Origin: Xanthomonas maliensis
GTDB taxonomy: Bacteria; Pseudomonadota; Gammaproteobacteria; Xanthomonadales; Xanthomonadaceae
Assembly: GCF_009192945.1 (NCBI RefSeq)
Contig: NZ_NSET01000079.1
Span: forward strand, 1-44,302
DNA length: 44,302 nucleotides
Reading direction: 5' to 3'
Position numbers and translations under genes: made by a program. The notes under the pieces are model-generated. The model was not told the origin of the DNA. It was given only the letters and a program-made list of their open reading frames with translations, and ran no database searches. Of this stretch, positions 28,044 to 38,344 are shown piece by piece (within the stretch, counting starts at the first letter, position 1; every line of letters begins with the position of its first letter).

Positions 28044-28688
28044 TCAGCGTTGCAGATAGCCGTGGATCTCATCGTCGACCAACAGCTGCCGTAGTTGCGC
28101 GGCCGACGCGCGCGCCATCGGTCGTTCGTCCACCGGCGACAGCGGCGCCTGGCGCAGCGCATCGTACGGCAGCACTGTGAGATCGAAACTGAGTTCTTCG
28201 GCGCTGAACAGCCAGACCGGGAAATCCCCGCTGCGATCGCGATCCAGCCGAAGTCGCCGCATCCGCGATTCGGCCGGGATGCCGTGCTCTTCCAGGAAAC
28301 GCTGTACCGCATCGGCGTCGTCGCTGTGCAGGTGCAGGTGGACCGGCGCGTTGGCATCGGCGGTCCCCTCAAGCACGGCGCCGGTCAGGCGTGGCTGAAA
28401 AGGATTGAGGAAATCCAGCGCGCGCAGCGCCGCTTCGCGTCGTTGACGCAGTTGGGCGAGATGGTCGGGCCCGGCGAACAGTCGCTGGTACTCGCGCAAG
28501 GCGTCCTCGATTTCGCGGTTGCGCGGCAACGAGGCGTCATCATGGATGCCCAGTCGGCTGGCAGCCTTGAGCTTGGCTTGATGAAAGTCGCGGATGCCGC
28601 CTTCGGCCATCAAGCGTGCGGCCTCGTGGGCGAGGCGATGCCGGCGTTCCCGGGTGCGCGTATCGGCGTGTTGGCGTGCGTGATGCAT
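28044..28688 (-). CDS. Protein of unknown function, 214 residues
   Basis: I do not recognise the family with confidence. The protein is soluble, without signal peptide or membrane segment. The N-terminal half is basic and helical (RERRHRLAHEAARLMAEGG, then KLKAASRLGIHDDASLPRN), and the C-terminal half alternates strands and helices (VHLHLHSDDADAVQRFLEE, LRLDRDRSGDFPVWLF, LSFDLTVLPYDALRQAPLS). The C-terminal pattern resembles a small nucleotidyltransferase-like or ACT-like fold, but no catalytic motif is clear. Codon use looks like its neighbours. It converges with gltA and is read away from mrcA. Confidence 0.7.
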   Translation of the reverse strand: MHHARQHADTRTRERRHRLAHEAARLMAEGGIRDFHQAKLKAASRLGIHDDASLPRNREIEDALREYQRLFAGPDHLAQLRQRREAALRALDFLNPFQPRLTGAVLEGTADANAPVHLHLHSDDADAVQRFLEEHGIPAESRMRRLRLDRDRSGDFPVWLFSAEELSFDLTVLPYDALRQAPLSPVDERPMARASAAQLRQLLVDDEIHGYLQR

Positions 28689-29013
28689 GACCGGGCTCCC
28701 CTGATGAACCTGGCCTCGACTCTACAACAGCCACATGAAGACATGGCGAAGCATCGAGCGTTTCTCGGCAGCGCGATCACACGGCGCGATGGCTGGCCTC
28801 ATCGATACGACGGCTTGCGAGGCGAGCGCCACCCGGATGCACATGGAGGGGCGTCTGGGCGAGAGCAGGGATGAGGCGGCGTATCGGCTCGGGATGCTGC
28901 CCGCCCCAACAGATCGATTTCGGGCCGAACGCGACTCGACGCATTCGTGTCGCAAAGCAGTCGGGAGTCTGGGCAGCCAGGCTGCCCAGACTCCCGATGA
29001 CCCGGTCCAGTGG
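28689..29013. other. Gene-free gap between mrcA and the unknown gene
   Basis: This 325-base stretch holds no supported gene. The plus-strand frame crossing it continues into antisense mrcA. It carries the promoter region of the 28044-28688 gene on the minus strand and, at 28961-28997, a long palindrome beyond the mrcA stop. Confidence 0.45.
28961..28997. terminator. 37-bp palindrome after mrcA, probable terminator
   Basis: TCGGGAGTCTGGGCAGCC (28961-28978) and its exact complement (28980-28997) flank a single A. It lies 17 bases past the mrcA stop on the minus strand, where it is followed by CTGCTTTGC. Position suggests transcription termination or 3'-end protection, although an RNA hairpin must open a few central pairs and the T run is short. 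It might also be a protein-binding or mobile repeat element. Confidence 0.6.
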
Positions 29014-31440
29014 CTAGAAGATATCGAATGCCTTCTCGTCCTGCTGCTCCTGCAGGCCGTAGTCGTAATCCTGCAGACGATCGAGGTCCTCGTTCTTGAC
29101 CCATTCCACCGCGCCATTGAGGGTGGCCTGGGTCATGCCGTCCGGTGGATCGTTGGTGGCGATCGGCTTGTCCTTCAGCGCAACGCGCATGTAGTCGATC
29201 CAGATCGGCAGCGCCGCCTTGCCGCCATACTCGCGATAGCCGAGCGAGCGGAAGTCGTCGCGCCCGACCCACACGGTCGTGACGTAGGGGCCGCCGAAGC
29301 CTGAGAACCAGGCGTCGCGGTGGTCGTTGGTGGAGCCGGTCTTGCCGCCGACGTCCTCGCGGCCCAACACCTTGGCCGCGGTGCCGGTACCGCGCTGGAC
29401 CACGTCGCGCATCATCGAGACCAGCTGATAGGCCGTGCGCTCATCGATGGCGCGCGGCGCGATCTTGGTCTGGGCGGGATCCGCCGGTGCAGCCGCCGTC
29501 GCGGCCGGTGCCGCGCCCGCAGGCGCCTCGGCGGGCTTGGCCGGGGCCGGCGCGCCGAAATTGAAGCCGTCGACGACTTGGCTCACCGGCGCCACGTTGC
29601 CACCCTGCAAGGCGCAGGTCCGGCAGGCGACCGCCGGCACTTCCTTGAACAGGATCTTGCCGTCGCGATCCTTGACCTCGTCGATGATCCAGGTATCCAC
29701 CCGCGAGCCGCCGTTGGCGAACACCGCGTAGCCGCGCGCAACCGACAGCGGGGTCAGCGAGGCGGTTCCCAGCGACATCGACAGATTGGGCGGCAGCTCG
29801 GCCTCCTGGAAGCCGAACTGGCTAATGTACTTGCGGGCGAAGTCCACGCCGATGGCGTCGAGCAGGCGCACGGACACCAGGTTGCGCGATTGCACCAGCG
29901 CTTCGCGCAGCCGCATCGGACCGCGGAAGCCGCCGCCATCGTTCTGTGGCGACCAGGTCTTGCCCCGGCGGTCGCGGAACACCACTGGAGCATCGAGCAC
30001 GATCGAGGCGGGATTGAACCCCTTCTCGAAGGCGGCGGCATAGACGAAGGGCTTGAAGCTGGAGCCCGGTTGGCGGCGCGCCTGGGTCGCGCGGTTGAAC
30101 TTGTTGCCGGCGAAGCTGAAGCCGCCGACCATCGCCCGCAAGGCACCGCTGTTGGCATCCAGCGAGACCAGCGCCGCCTGGCCCTGCGGCAACTGATCGA
30201 TCAGCCACTCGCCATCCTTTTCGCCGGGGCGGATACGCACCAGGTCGCCCCGGGTCAGCAGCTTTGCTGGAGTCTTGTTGGTCCAGCGGCTGGCGCTGGC
30301 GGACAACGTGAGCTCGGTCTTGTCGGCCTGCACCACGGTGACACCGCCGTCCGGGTTGCTGCGCGCCACGATCACCGGCCGCATCCCGCCCTGGCTGAAG
30401 GCACCGCGCAGGTGTTTGGCCAGTGCGGCGGCATCGTCGTCGGCGCCGACCTCGAAGTGTTGTTCCACGCCATGCCAGCCGTGGCGGTGGTCGTACAATC
30501 GCAGGCCTTCGTTGATGGCCGCATCGGCGCCGGTCTGTAGGGTGGCATCGATGGTGGTGGTGACGTGGTAGCCCTTGTTGAGCACGTCGCCCCCGTACTT
30601 GGCGATCATTTCCTGCCGGACCAGCTCGGCCACATAGGGGGCGTACACCTCCACCGGTGGCTCGTGCGGCTTGGCGTGCATGGGCACCGCCTTGGCCGCG
30701 TCGGCCTCGGCCTGGCTGATGAAGCCCAGGTCGGCCATGCGTTGCAGGACATAGTAGTCACGCCGCTCGCGGGCCCGCTCGGGATTGCTGATCGGATTGC
30801 CGCTGGAGGGGAACTTGGGGATGCCGGACAAAGAAGCCATCTCGTCCAGGCTCAATTCGTTCAACTTTTTGCCGTAATAGTATTCGGCGGCCGCGGCCAC
30901 GCCATAGGCGCGATTGCCGAAGAAACTTTTATTGAGGTAAAGCTCGAAGATTTCGTCCTTGCTCAGCTCGCTCTCGATCTTGCGTGCCAGCAGGATCTCG
31001 GCCAGCTTGCGGGTGTAACTGTATTCGGAACTGAGGAAGAACTGGCGGGCGACCTGCTGGGTGATGGTCGAGCCGCCGGGGACGCGTTTGGCGTCGGTGG
31101 TGGCCAGCAACCAGACTGCGCGGGCGATGCCCTTGTAGTCCACCCCGCCATGCTCGTAGAAGCGTGCATCCTCAGTGGCCAGGAAGGCTTGTTTGAGACG
31201 TGCGGGGACGTCCTTCATCTGCACCGGGTAGCGCCGGGTCTCGCCGTAGACGGCCATCAGGCGGCCGTCGCTGGCGTAGACGTACATCGGCTCCTGCAGT
31301 TCCACCTGCTTGAGCGACTGCACGTCTGGCAGCTTGGAGGAAACGGCGTAGTACAACCCGCCGGCAGCGATGGCACCAAGCAGGGCGAGCACAACGAGCG
31401 TGGCCAGGATCCAGCCCAGCCAACGGCGAATACGAGGCAT
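29014..31440 (-). CDS. mrcA: Penicillin-binding protein 1A (class A, bifunctional)
   Basis: An 808-residue inner-membrane enzyme that polymerises and cross-links peptidoglycan. One N-terminal membrane helix (residues 8-32) anchors it. The glycosyltransferase domain has catalytic E90 in [14 protein letters not shown] and the GGSTITQQV motif at 122-130. The transpeptidase has S460-x-x-K463 (SSFK), S518-R-N and K700-T-G-S. Unusual points are a Pro/Ala-rich insert at about 630-657 and a C606-x-x-C609 pair just before it, both on the periplasmic side. It diverges from pilM, the common arrangement in gammaproteobacteria (mrcA-pilMNOPQ). Confidence 0.95.
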   Translation of the reverse strand: MPRIRRWLGWILATLVVLALLGAIAAGGLYYAVSSKLPDVQSLKQVELQEPMYVYASDGRLMAVYGETRRYPVQMKDVPARLKQAFLATEDARFYEHGGVDYKGIARAVWLLATTDAKRVPGGSTITQQVARQFFLSSEYSYTRKLAEILLARKIESELSKDEIFELYLNKSFFGNRAYGVAAAAEYYYGKKLNELSLDEMASLSGIPKFPSSGNPISNPERARERRDYYVLQRMADLGFISQAEADAAKAVPMHAKPHEPPVEVYAPYVAELVRQEMIAKYGGDVLNKGYHVTTTIDATLQTGADAAINEGLRLYDHRHGWHGVEQHFEVGADDDAAALAKHLRGAFSQGGMRPVIVARSNPDGGVTVVQADKTELTLSASASRWTNKTPAKLLTRGDLVRIRPGEKDGEWLIDQLPQGQAALVSLDANSGALRAMVGGFSFAGNKFNRATQARRQPGSSFKPFVYAAAFEKGFNPASIVLDAPVVFRDRRGKTWSPQNDGGGFRGPMRLREALVQSRNLVSVRLLDAIGVDFARKYISQFGFQEAELPPNLSMSLGTASLTPLSVARGYAVFANGGSRVDTWIIDEVKDRDGKILFKEVPAVACRTCALQGGNVAPVSQVVDGFNFGAPAPAKPAEAPAGAAPAATAAAPADPAQTKIAPRAIDERTAYQLVSMMRDVVQRGTGTAAKVLGREDVGGKTGSTNDHRDAWFSGFGGPYVTTVWVGRDDFRSLGYREYGGKAALPIWIDYMRVALKDKPIATNDPPDGMTQATLNGAVEWVKNEDLDRLQDYDYGLQEQQDEKAFDIF

Positions 31441-31578
31441 GTAAGAGAGATTCCGATTGCAGATTTCTTGGTCACAGAGTATAGATGACGCCGAGTTCGG
31501 CTGGGGCCGTACTCATGGGGAGCACAGGGGACACCACTGGGGTCACGTCATGAGGCCATTGCCGCGTGCGTGAAGGGG

Positions 31579-32714
<1,136 letters not shown>

Positions 32715-32715
<1 letters not shown>

Positions 32716-33500
32716 TGGCAAGAATCAACCTATTGCCCTGGCGCGCCGAGCGCCGCAAGGCCCGTGAGCGCGAGTTCTATTCGATGCTCGGCTTCGCCGC
32801 GCTGGGCGGGCTGCTGTTGTCGGCGTTGATCTGGTTCTACTACGACGCCCAGATCAGCGGGCAGAACGAGCGCAACGCCTTCCTGACCGCCGAGATCGAC
32901 AAGGTCAAGGCGCAGAACGAAGAGATCAAGGAACTCGACAAGAAGAAGGACCGCCTGCTGGCGCGCAAGAAGGTCATCGAGGAACTGCAGGCCAACCGTT
33001 CGCAGATGGTGCATCTGTTCGACTCGCTGGTGCGCACCATCCCCGATGGCGTGGTGTTGACCAACGTCAAGCAGGACGGCGACATCCTCACGCTTGAAGG
33101 TCGTTCGCAATCCAACGCGCGCGTCAGTACCTACATGCGCAACCTCGAAGGCTCGGGCTGGATGACCAATCCGGACCTGTCGATCATCGAAGCCAAGGCG
33201 CAGGACAAGGCCGGACAGCCTGCATCGCAATTGGCAGGCAACAAGGCACTGCCCTATGTGTTCACGCTGAAGGTCCGGCTGGCCAATCCGAACCAGGCAG
33301 ACAAGCAGGCGGCGGCCGCTGGCGGCCAGGCACCGGCGGCAGCGCCGGGCGCACCGGCACCGGCACCGGCAGCACAGCCAGCGGCGGCTCCGGCGAATCC
33401 GGCGGCACCAGCGGCAGCACCAGCGGCGAGTCCGACCGCACCGGCGTCCAACCCGGCGCCCGCGCCCGCCACTCGGCCGCAGGAGGGGGCGGCGTCATGA
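32715..33500 (+). CDS. pilN: Type IV pilus assembly protein PilN
   Basis: A 261-residue bitopic inner-membrane protein. The cytoplasmic INLLPWR peptide at residues 4-10 binds PilM; one membrane helix spans about 22-43, followed by a coiled coil and a ferredoxin-like periplasmic domain that pairs with PilO. The family usually ends near residue 200. Here another 60 residues of almost pure Ala, Pro and Gly follow (about 201-261), encoded by GCACCGGCA/GCGGCA-type repeats. The gene overlaps pilM by 1 base and pilO by 4 bases. Confidence 0.93.
33318..33470 (+). repeat. Low-complexity Ala/Pro-coding repeats in the pilN tail
   Basis: Imperfect triplet-based repeats of GCACCGGCA, GCGGCACCA and similar words run through the 3' part of pilN. 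Units are multiples of three, so slippage would change tail length without breaking the frame. Confidence 0.6.
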
Positions 33501-34159
33501 GCAAGAAATCGTTCAAACTCAGCGATCTGGATTTCAACAACATCGGCGGCTGGCCGCAGCAGGCGCGGATCGTGTTCTGCATCATCGTCAGTCTGTTCAT
33601 CATGGTGCTGGCGTGGTTCCTGCTGATCAGCGGCAAGCGCGACGAACTGGAAGGGCTGGAAAGCACCGAGTCCCAGTTGCGTAGCGAGTTCGAGACCCAG
33701 CAGGGACGAGCCGCGAATCTGGAACCGCTCAAGCAGCAATTGGCGCAGATGGAGCAGGTGCTGCAGCAGATGCTGCGGCAGTTGCCCAGCAAGACCGAAA
33801 TGCCGGATCTGATCATCGACATCTCGCAGACGGCACTGTCCAGCGGGCTGTCCAACGAGTTGTTCCAGCCCGGTCCGGAGTCGCCCAAGGAGTTCTACGC
33901 CGAAAAGCCGATCGCCCTGCGCATGGTGGGCAGCTACCACCAGTTCGGTGCCTTCGTCAGCGGTGTGGCCTCGCTGCCGCGCGTGGTGATCCTGACCATG
34001 CACGACATCAACCTGAAGCCCAGGGACCCGAAGGCCGGCATCACCCAGCGCGGCGCGCTGGAGCTGTCCGGTACCGTCAAGACCTACCGTTATCTGGACG
34101 ATGAGGAAATGGCCGAGCAGGAAAAGGCAGCCGCCGCTGCAAAGAAGGCCGGCCAATGA
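33497..34159 (+). CDS. pilO: Type IV pilus assembly protein PilO
   Basis: A 220-residue inner-membrane protein with one helix at about residues 25-46 (VFCIIVSLFIMVLAWFLLI), a coiled coil, and a periplasmic ferredoxin-like domain that forms heterodimers with PilN and contacts PilP. FYAEKPIALRMVGSYHQFG is the conserved core. The C-terminus is a charged, Ala/Lys-rich tail. It overlaps pilN and pilP by 4 bases each, so the three are translated together. Confidence 0.94.
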   Translation: MSKKSFKLSDLDFNNIGGWPQQARIVFCIIVSLFIMVLAWFLLISGKRDELEGLESTESQLRSEFETQQGRAANLEPLKQQLAQMEQVLQQMLRQLPSKTEMPDLIIDISQTALSSGLSNELFQPGPESPKEFYAEKPIALRMVGSYHQFGAFVSGVASLPRVVILTMHDINLKPRDPKAGITQRGALELSGTVKTYRYLDDEEMAEQEKAAAAAKKAGQ

Positions 34160-34689
34160 GTACGAAACTGATCAAACTGCTGTCCTGCATCGCCCTGGTG
34201 GCGCTGCTGCCGGCCTGCGGTCGCAGCGTGACCAGCACGCCGGGCGATGCGCCGAACCTGCAGGCCTGGGTGGCCGAGGTGCGTGCACGGCCGGCTCCGC
34301 CGCTGGAGCCGCTGCCGGTCATGCAGCAATTCGAGACCTTCGAATATGCGGCGCAATCGCTGCGCGATCCGTTCACCGATGCCTGGGCCGTCGCCGAAGG
34401 CGGTAACGGCACGCGGCCGGATCCGAACCGGCGCAAGGAGCCCTTGGAGGCCTATCCGCTCGACGCACTCGACATGGTGGGGACCATCGGTGGCGGGTCG
34501 GGATTGGTTGCTCTGGTGATGGCGCCTGACAAGGTGACTTACCGGGTCCGTCCGGGGATGTATCTGGGGCAGAGCGATGGCCGGGTGACCGGGGTCTACG
34601 AAGACCGCATCGAGCTGATTGAACTTGTGCCGGACGGTGCAGGCGGATGGCTGGAACGGCCGGCCGCGCTGTCGCTGGATGATCAATAA
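34156..34689 (+). CDS. pilP: Type IV pilus lipoprotein PilP
   Basis: A 177-residue inner-membrane lipoprotein that bridges PilN/PilO to the secretin PilQ. The lipobox LLPAC places the lipidated cysteine at 21. The N-terminal half is extended and proline-rich; the C-terminal half is a small beta sandwich (DMVGTIGGGSGLVALVMAPD, then YRVRPGMYLGQSDGRVTGV) that binds the N0 domain of PilQ. It overlaps pilO by 4 bases and is followed by pilQ after 20 bases. Confidence 0.94.
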   Translation: MSTKLIKLLSCIALVALLPACGRSVTSTPGDAPNLQAWVAEVRARPAPPLEPLPVMQQFETFEYAAQSLRDPFTDAWAVAEGGNGTRPDPNRRKEPLEAYPLDALDMVGTIGGGSGLVALVMAPDKVTYRVRPGMYLGQSDGRVTGVYEDRIELIELVPDGAGGWLERPAALSLDDQ

Positions 34690-34709
34690 GAGTGATAGGG
34701 GATAGCACG

Positions 34710-36662
34710 ATGACTTTTTCCAATGCCCAGCGTCCGCGTCCGGTTCGGCGCCACGCGATCCTCCGGGCTTGCGCGCTGGGGTTCGCGCTGGCACTGGCAA
34801 GCGGCAGTTCGTTTGCCGCCGCCGCCGTGGCACAGACCGCCGGGCAGGATCCGGCCAAGTCGGTTCCGGCCAGCCTGGCGGTGTCCAAGATCGACTTCAA
34901 GCGCGGCGATGACGGCGCTGGTCGCCTGATTCTGCAGTTCGACGGTCAGGGCGCCAGCCCCGACCTGCGGACCCAGGGCGACAACGTCGTGGTGGACATC
35001 AGCAACGCCAAGCTACCGGCCGACCTGCAGCGTCCGCTCAACGTGACCGATTTCGCCACGCCGGTGCAGCGTGTGGACGCCAAGCCGTCCGGCGGCGGCG
35101 CGCAGCTGGTGCTGTCGACCAAGGGACCGTTCGAGTCGCTGGCCTACCAGACTGGCAACGAGTACGTCGTGGAAATCACCCCGCGCAAGGGTCAACCGGC
35201 CATGGGGGGCGTCACGCCTGCCGCCGTGACCCAGGCTGCTGCGCAGATCGCCGCCCGCGGTTATAGCGGTCGCCCGGTGACGTTCAACTTCCAGGACGTG
35301 CCGGTGCGCACGGTGCTGCAGCTGATCGCCGAGGAGTCCAACCTCAATATCGTCGCTTCCGACACTGTGCAGGGCAACGTCACCCTGCGACTGATGAACG
35401 TGCCGTGGGACCAGGCGCTGGACATCGTGCTGCGCGCCAAGGGCCTGGACAAGCGGCGCGACGGCGGCGTGGTGTGGGTCGCGCCGCAGCCGGAGCTGGC
35501 CAAGTTCGAGCAGGACAAGGAAGACGCCCGCATTGCGATCGAGAATCGCGAGGACCTGATCACCGATTACGTCCAGATCAACTACCACACGGCGTCGGCG
35601 ATCTTCAAGGCGCTGACCGAAGCCAAGGGTATTGGTGGACAAGGCGGTGGTGGTCCGGGCGGTGCTGGACAGAACGACAACGGCTTCCTGTCGCCGCGTG
35701 GTCGTCTGGTCGCCGACGAGCGCACCAACACCTTGATGATCAGCGATATCCCGAAGAAGGTCGCGCAGATGCGCGAGTTGATCTCGCATATCGATCGTCC
35801 GGTCGACCAGGTGCTGATCGAAAGCCGCATCGTCATCGCGACCGACACCTTTGCGCGCGACCTCGGCGCACGTTTCGGTATTTCGGGGGCGACCGGCCGT
35901 GGAATTTTGAGCGGTTCGCTGGACAGCAACGTGAACTACCAGAATACGTCGGCGCAGCGTGCCAACGAACTGGCCAATACCGCGACGGCAACCACGCCCG
36001 GAACCAGCAACACCATTCCGCAATTCCTGTACCCGTCCGGCTTGAACGTCGATCTGGGGGCGAGTGGATTCACGACGAGTCGGGCTGCGGGTCTGGCCTA
36101 TACGCTTCTTGGCTCCCACTTCAACCTCGATATCGAACTGTCTGCGATGCAGGAAGAAGGGCGTGGCGAAGTGGTGTCCAATCCCCGCATCGTCACCGCC
36201 AACCAGCGCGAAGGTGTGATCAAGCAGGGTCGCGAGATCGGCTACGTCACCATCAGTGGCAGCGGCGCGGGCGGTGGTTCGCAAGCCAACGTGCAGTTCA
36301 AGGAAGTCCTGCTCGAATTGAAGGTCACGCCGACCATTACCAACGACAATCGGGTTTTCTTGAACATGAATGTCAAGAAGGACGAGGTCGCGCGCTTCAT
36401 CAATCTGCCGTTGTACGGTACCGTCCCCGAAATCAACCGCCGCGAAATCAATACCGCGGTACTGGTTGGCGATGGCGAGACAGTGGTGATCGGTGGTGTC
36501 TACGAATTCACCGATCGCGAAAGCGTCTCCAAGGTTCCCTTCCTGGGCGACATCCCCTTCCTGGGCAATCTGTTCAAGAAGCGTGGGCGCAGCAAGGAGA
36601 AGGCTGAGTTGCTGGTCTTCGTGACGCCGAAGGTGTTGCGCGTGGCCAGTTCGGCGCACTGA
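34710..36662 (+). CDS. pilQ: Type IV pilus secretin PilQ
   Basis: A 650-residue outer-membrane secretin through which the pilus passes. A signal peptide ends near residue 40. One AMIN domain (about 56-158) binds peptidoglycan; the N0/STN domain is at about 189-241 (VTFNFQDVPVRTVLQLIAEE) and the N1 domain follows, interrupted by a Gly-rich loop around 305-320 (GIGGQGGGGPGGAGQ). The secretin pore carries the signature VPFLGDIPFLGNLFKK. The ATG of MTFSNAQRPR, with AGGGGA upstream, is preferred to a GTG 18 bases earlier. P. aeruginosa PilQ has two AMIN domains; I see only one here. Confidence 0.95.
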   Translation: MTFSNAQRPRPVRRHAILRACALGFALALASGSSFAAAAVAQTAGQDPAKSVPASLAVSKIDFKRGDDGAGRLILQFDGQGASPDLRTQGDNVVVDISNAKLPADLQRPLNVTDFATPVQRVDAKPSGGGAQLVLSTKGPFESLAYQTGNEYVVEITPRKGQPAMGGVTPAAVTQAAAQIAARGYSGRPVTFNFQDVPVRTVLQLIAEESNLNIVASDTVQGNVTLRLMNVPWDQALDIVLRAKGLDKRRDGGVVWVAPQPELAKFEQDKEDARIAIENREDLITDYVQINYHTASAIFKALTEAKGIGGQGGGGPGGAGQNDNGFLSPRGRLVADERTNTLMISDIPKKVAQMRELISHIDRPVDQVLIESRIVIATDTFARDLGARFGISGATGRGILSGSLDSNVNYQNTSAQRANELANTATATTPGTSNTIPQFLYPSGLNVDLGASGFTTSRAAGLAYTLLGSHFNLDIELSAMQEEGRGEVVSNPRIVTANQREGVIKQGREIGYVTISGSGAGGGSQANVQFKEVLLELKVTPTITNDNRVFLNMNVKKDEVARFINLPLYGTVPEINRREINTAVLVGDGETVVIGGVYEFTDRESVSKVPFLGDIPFLGNLFKKRGRSKEKAELLVFVTPKVLRVASSAH

Positions 36663-36684
36663 TCTCGTGCACTGATCGTTTTGC

Positions 36685-36712
36685 AGAAAAGGCCGCTCAC
36701 GCGGCCTTTTCT
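36685..36712 (+). terminator. Intrinsic terminator after pilQ
   Basis: AGAAAAGGCCGC (36685-36696) pairs with GCGGCCTTTTCT (36701-36712) around TCAC, ending in a T-rich tract. It lies 22 bases after the pilQ stop and closes the pil operon. Confidence 0.85.
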
Positions 36713-37284
36713 TTGTTGCGCGTCCGAGCCGGCAATCCGTTTTTCGATGGCCAGCGAACGCAAGCGGGAGCTGCGGTTTACGCACGGCGTGCAAACGAGG
36801 CGGCGATAGGCCAGACAATGAGGGCTGTCCTGCTCGCAGGCCGGATGCATCGCCCTCCAAGCCATGCTGTTCCAGGATGCGGCGTTGGGTGTCGCACTGA
36901 CGCGGCGGAGGCGCGCATCGCCTGGCAACGGCGCGGCCTATGCTCCAACGGTCTGCATGGCTGCCCTTGGTTCGCTACCGCGTCGGCGGAAACCAGTGGC
37001 GCTGGGGTGCGGCCGCGCCACGCAGCTTGTGCGCCATCGCGCCGATCGCGGCCAACGCGCTGCGTCGTGGCACAGTGGTCGCAGCCAGGTCCCCGCCGTC
37101 GCGCAAGTCCGGCGACCTCCCACTTGCGGATTGCCCGAGACGGCCGCGTCGAAGCGCCCGTGAGAAGGTCAGTCCGTCAGGCCTCGCTGCTGGCGATCGT
37201 CCGCGAACGCGACGCAGTTCACTCACTGAACAGTAGACCGCCAGGCAGTGAACCAATCGCGCCCGGATCGGTCACACTGAGCCT
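36713..37284. other. Gene-free stretch between pilQ and moxR
   Basis: Nearly 600 bases without a gene I can support. Several overlapping open frames occur on both strands, but none has a ribosome site, a family motif or a plausible amino-acid make-up (they are Arg/Ala/Pro-rich). Just before moxR a short dyad GTTCA (37217-37221) / TGAAC (37227-37231) is followed by another AGTGAAC at about 37246, which could be a regulatory site. I see no tRNA. Confidence 0.45.
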
Positions 37285-38304
37285 ATGAACGCGCCGCCGC
37301 TCCTCCCCCCCGAAGCCGCTGCCGTGCCCGCCGAGGACCGGTTGCATCGTCAATTCACCCAATTGCGCACAGCGTTGAGCGAACGCATCGTCGGCCAGGC
37401 AGCGTTGGTCGAGCGCCTGCTGATCGCCTTGTTGGCCGATGGCCATCTGCTGGTCGAAGGCGCGCCGGGCCTGGCCAAGACGACCGCCATCCGTGCCCTG
37501 GCCTCGCATCTGGAAGCGGACTTCGCGCGGGTGCAGTTCACGCCGGACTTGTTGCCAGCCGACCTGACCGGGACCGAGATCTGGCGTCCGCAGGAAGGAC
37601 GCTTTGAATTCATGCCGGGGCCGATCTTCCATCCGATCCTGCTTGCCGACGAGATCAACCGCGCACCGGCGAAGGTGCAGTCGGCATTGTTGGAGGCGAT
37701 GGGCGAGCGTCAGGTGACGGTGGGGCGGCACACCTATGCGTTGCCTCCGCTGTTCCTGGTGATGGCTACGCAAAACCCGATCGAGCAGGAGGGGACGTTT
37801 CCGCTGCCGGAGGCGCAGCTGGATCGCTTTTTGATGCATGTGCGGATCGGCTATCCGCAAGCCGAGGCCGAGACCGAGATCCTGCGGCTGGCACGCGATG
37901 CCGCCCGGCAATCTCAGCAGGTGCAAGCACCGCCGCTGGAGCGCATTCCGCTGGAAGACGTCTTCGCGGCGCGTCGGGCGGTGCTGGATATCCACCTGGT
38001 GCCGCAGCTGGAGCGCTACTTGGTCGAGATCGTGCTGGCCTCGCGCGATGCGCAGCGCTACGACGCGACGCTGGCGCGACGCATCGCCTGGGGCGCGAGT
38101 CCGCGCGGCTCGATCGCCCTGGAGCGTTGCGCGCGTGCGCGCGCCTGGCTGGCCGGCCGCGATTACGTGACCCCGGACGATATTCGCGCGATTGCTCCGG
38201 ATGTGCTGCGTCACCGGGTCCTGCCCAGCTACGAGGCCACCGCCGAAGGCTGGGACGGCGAGCGCCTGGTCGCCGAGTTGTTGGACAAGATTCCGCTGCC
38301 CTGA
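37285..38304 (+). CDS. MoxR family AAA+ ATPase
   Basis: A 339-residue chaperone-like AAA+ ATPase. Walker A is GAPGLAKT at 59-66, Walker B LLADEIN at 119-125, sensor 1 ATQNP around 157, and the lid carries SPRGSIAL. MoxR proteins work with VWA-domain partners, and the five genes downstream encode a DUF58 protein, a DUF4381 protein, two VWA proteins and BatD, the full set of a Bat-type operon. It should power assembly or activation of that complex at the inner membrane. The ATG is 40 bases from the next gene's start region and is the only plausible start. Confidence 0.93.
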   Translation: MNAPPLLPPEAAAVPAEDRLHRQFTQLRTALSERIVGQAALVERLLIALLADGHLLVEGAPGLAKTTAIRALASHLEADFARVQFTPDLLPADLTGTEIWRPQEGRFEFMPGPIFHPILLADEINRAPAKVQSALLEAMGERQVTVGRHTYALPPLFLVMATQNPIEQEGTFPLPEAQLDRFLMHVRIGYPQAEAETEILRLARDAARQSQQVQAPPLERIPLEDVFAARRAVLDIHLVPQLERYLVEIVLASRDAQRYDATLARRIAWGASPRGSIALERCARARAWLAGRDYVTPDDIRAIAPDVLRHRVLPSYEATAEGWDGERLVAELLDKIPLP

Positions 38305-38344
38305 GCGGCCGCGCCTGCCGCGCAAGAGCGCTTCCCGTCGATCG

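Noticed and set aside
28735..29304. 189-codon plus-strand frame between the unknown gene and mrcA
   Set aside because: Its second half is antisense to mrcA, it reads through the 37-bp palindrome, and it has no ribosome site or family features.
36713..37288. Overlapping plus-strand frames in the pilQ-moxR gap as a possible small gene
   Set aside because: Arg/Ala/Pro-rich products with frames that begin inside the terminator region and no ribosome site; treated as spacer.
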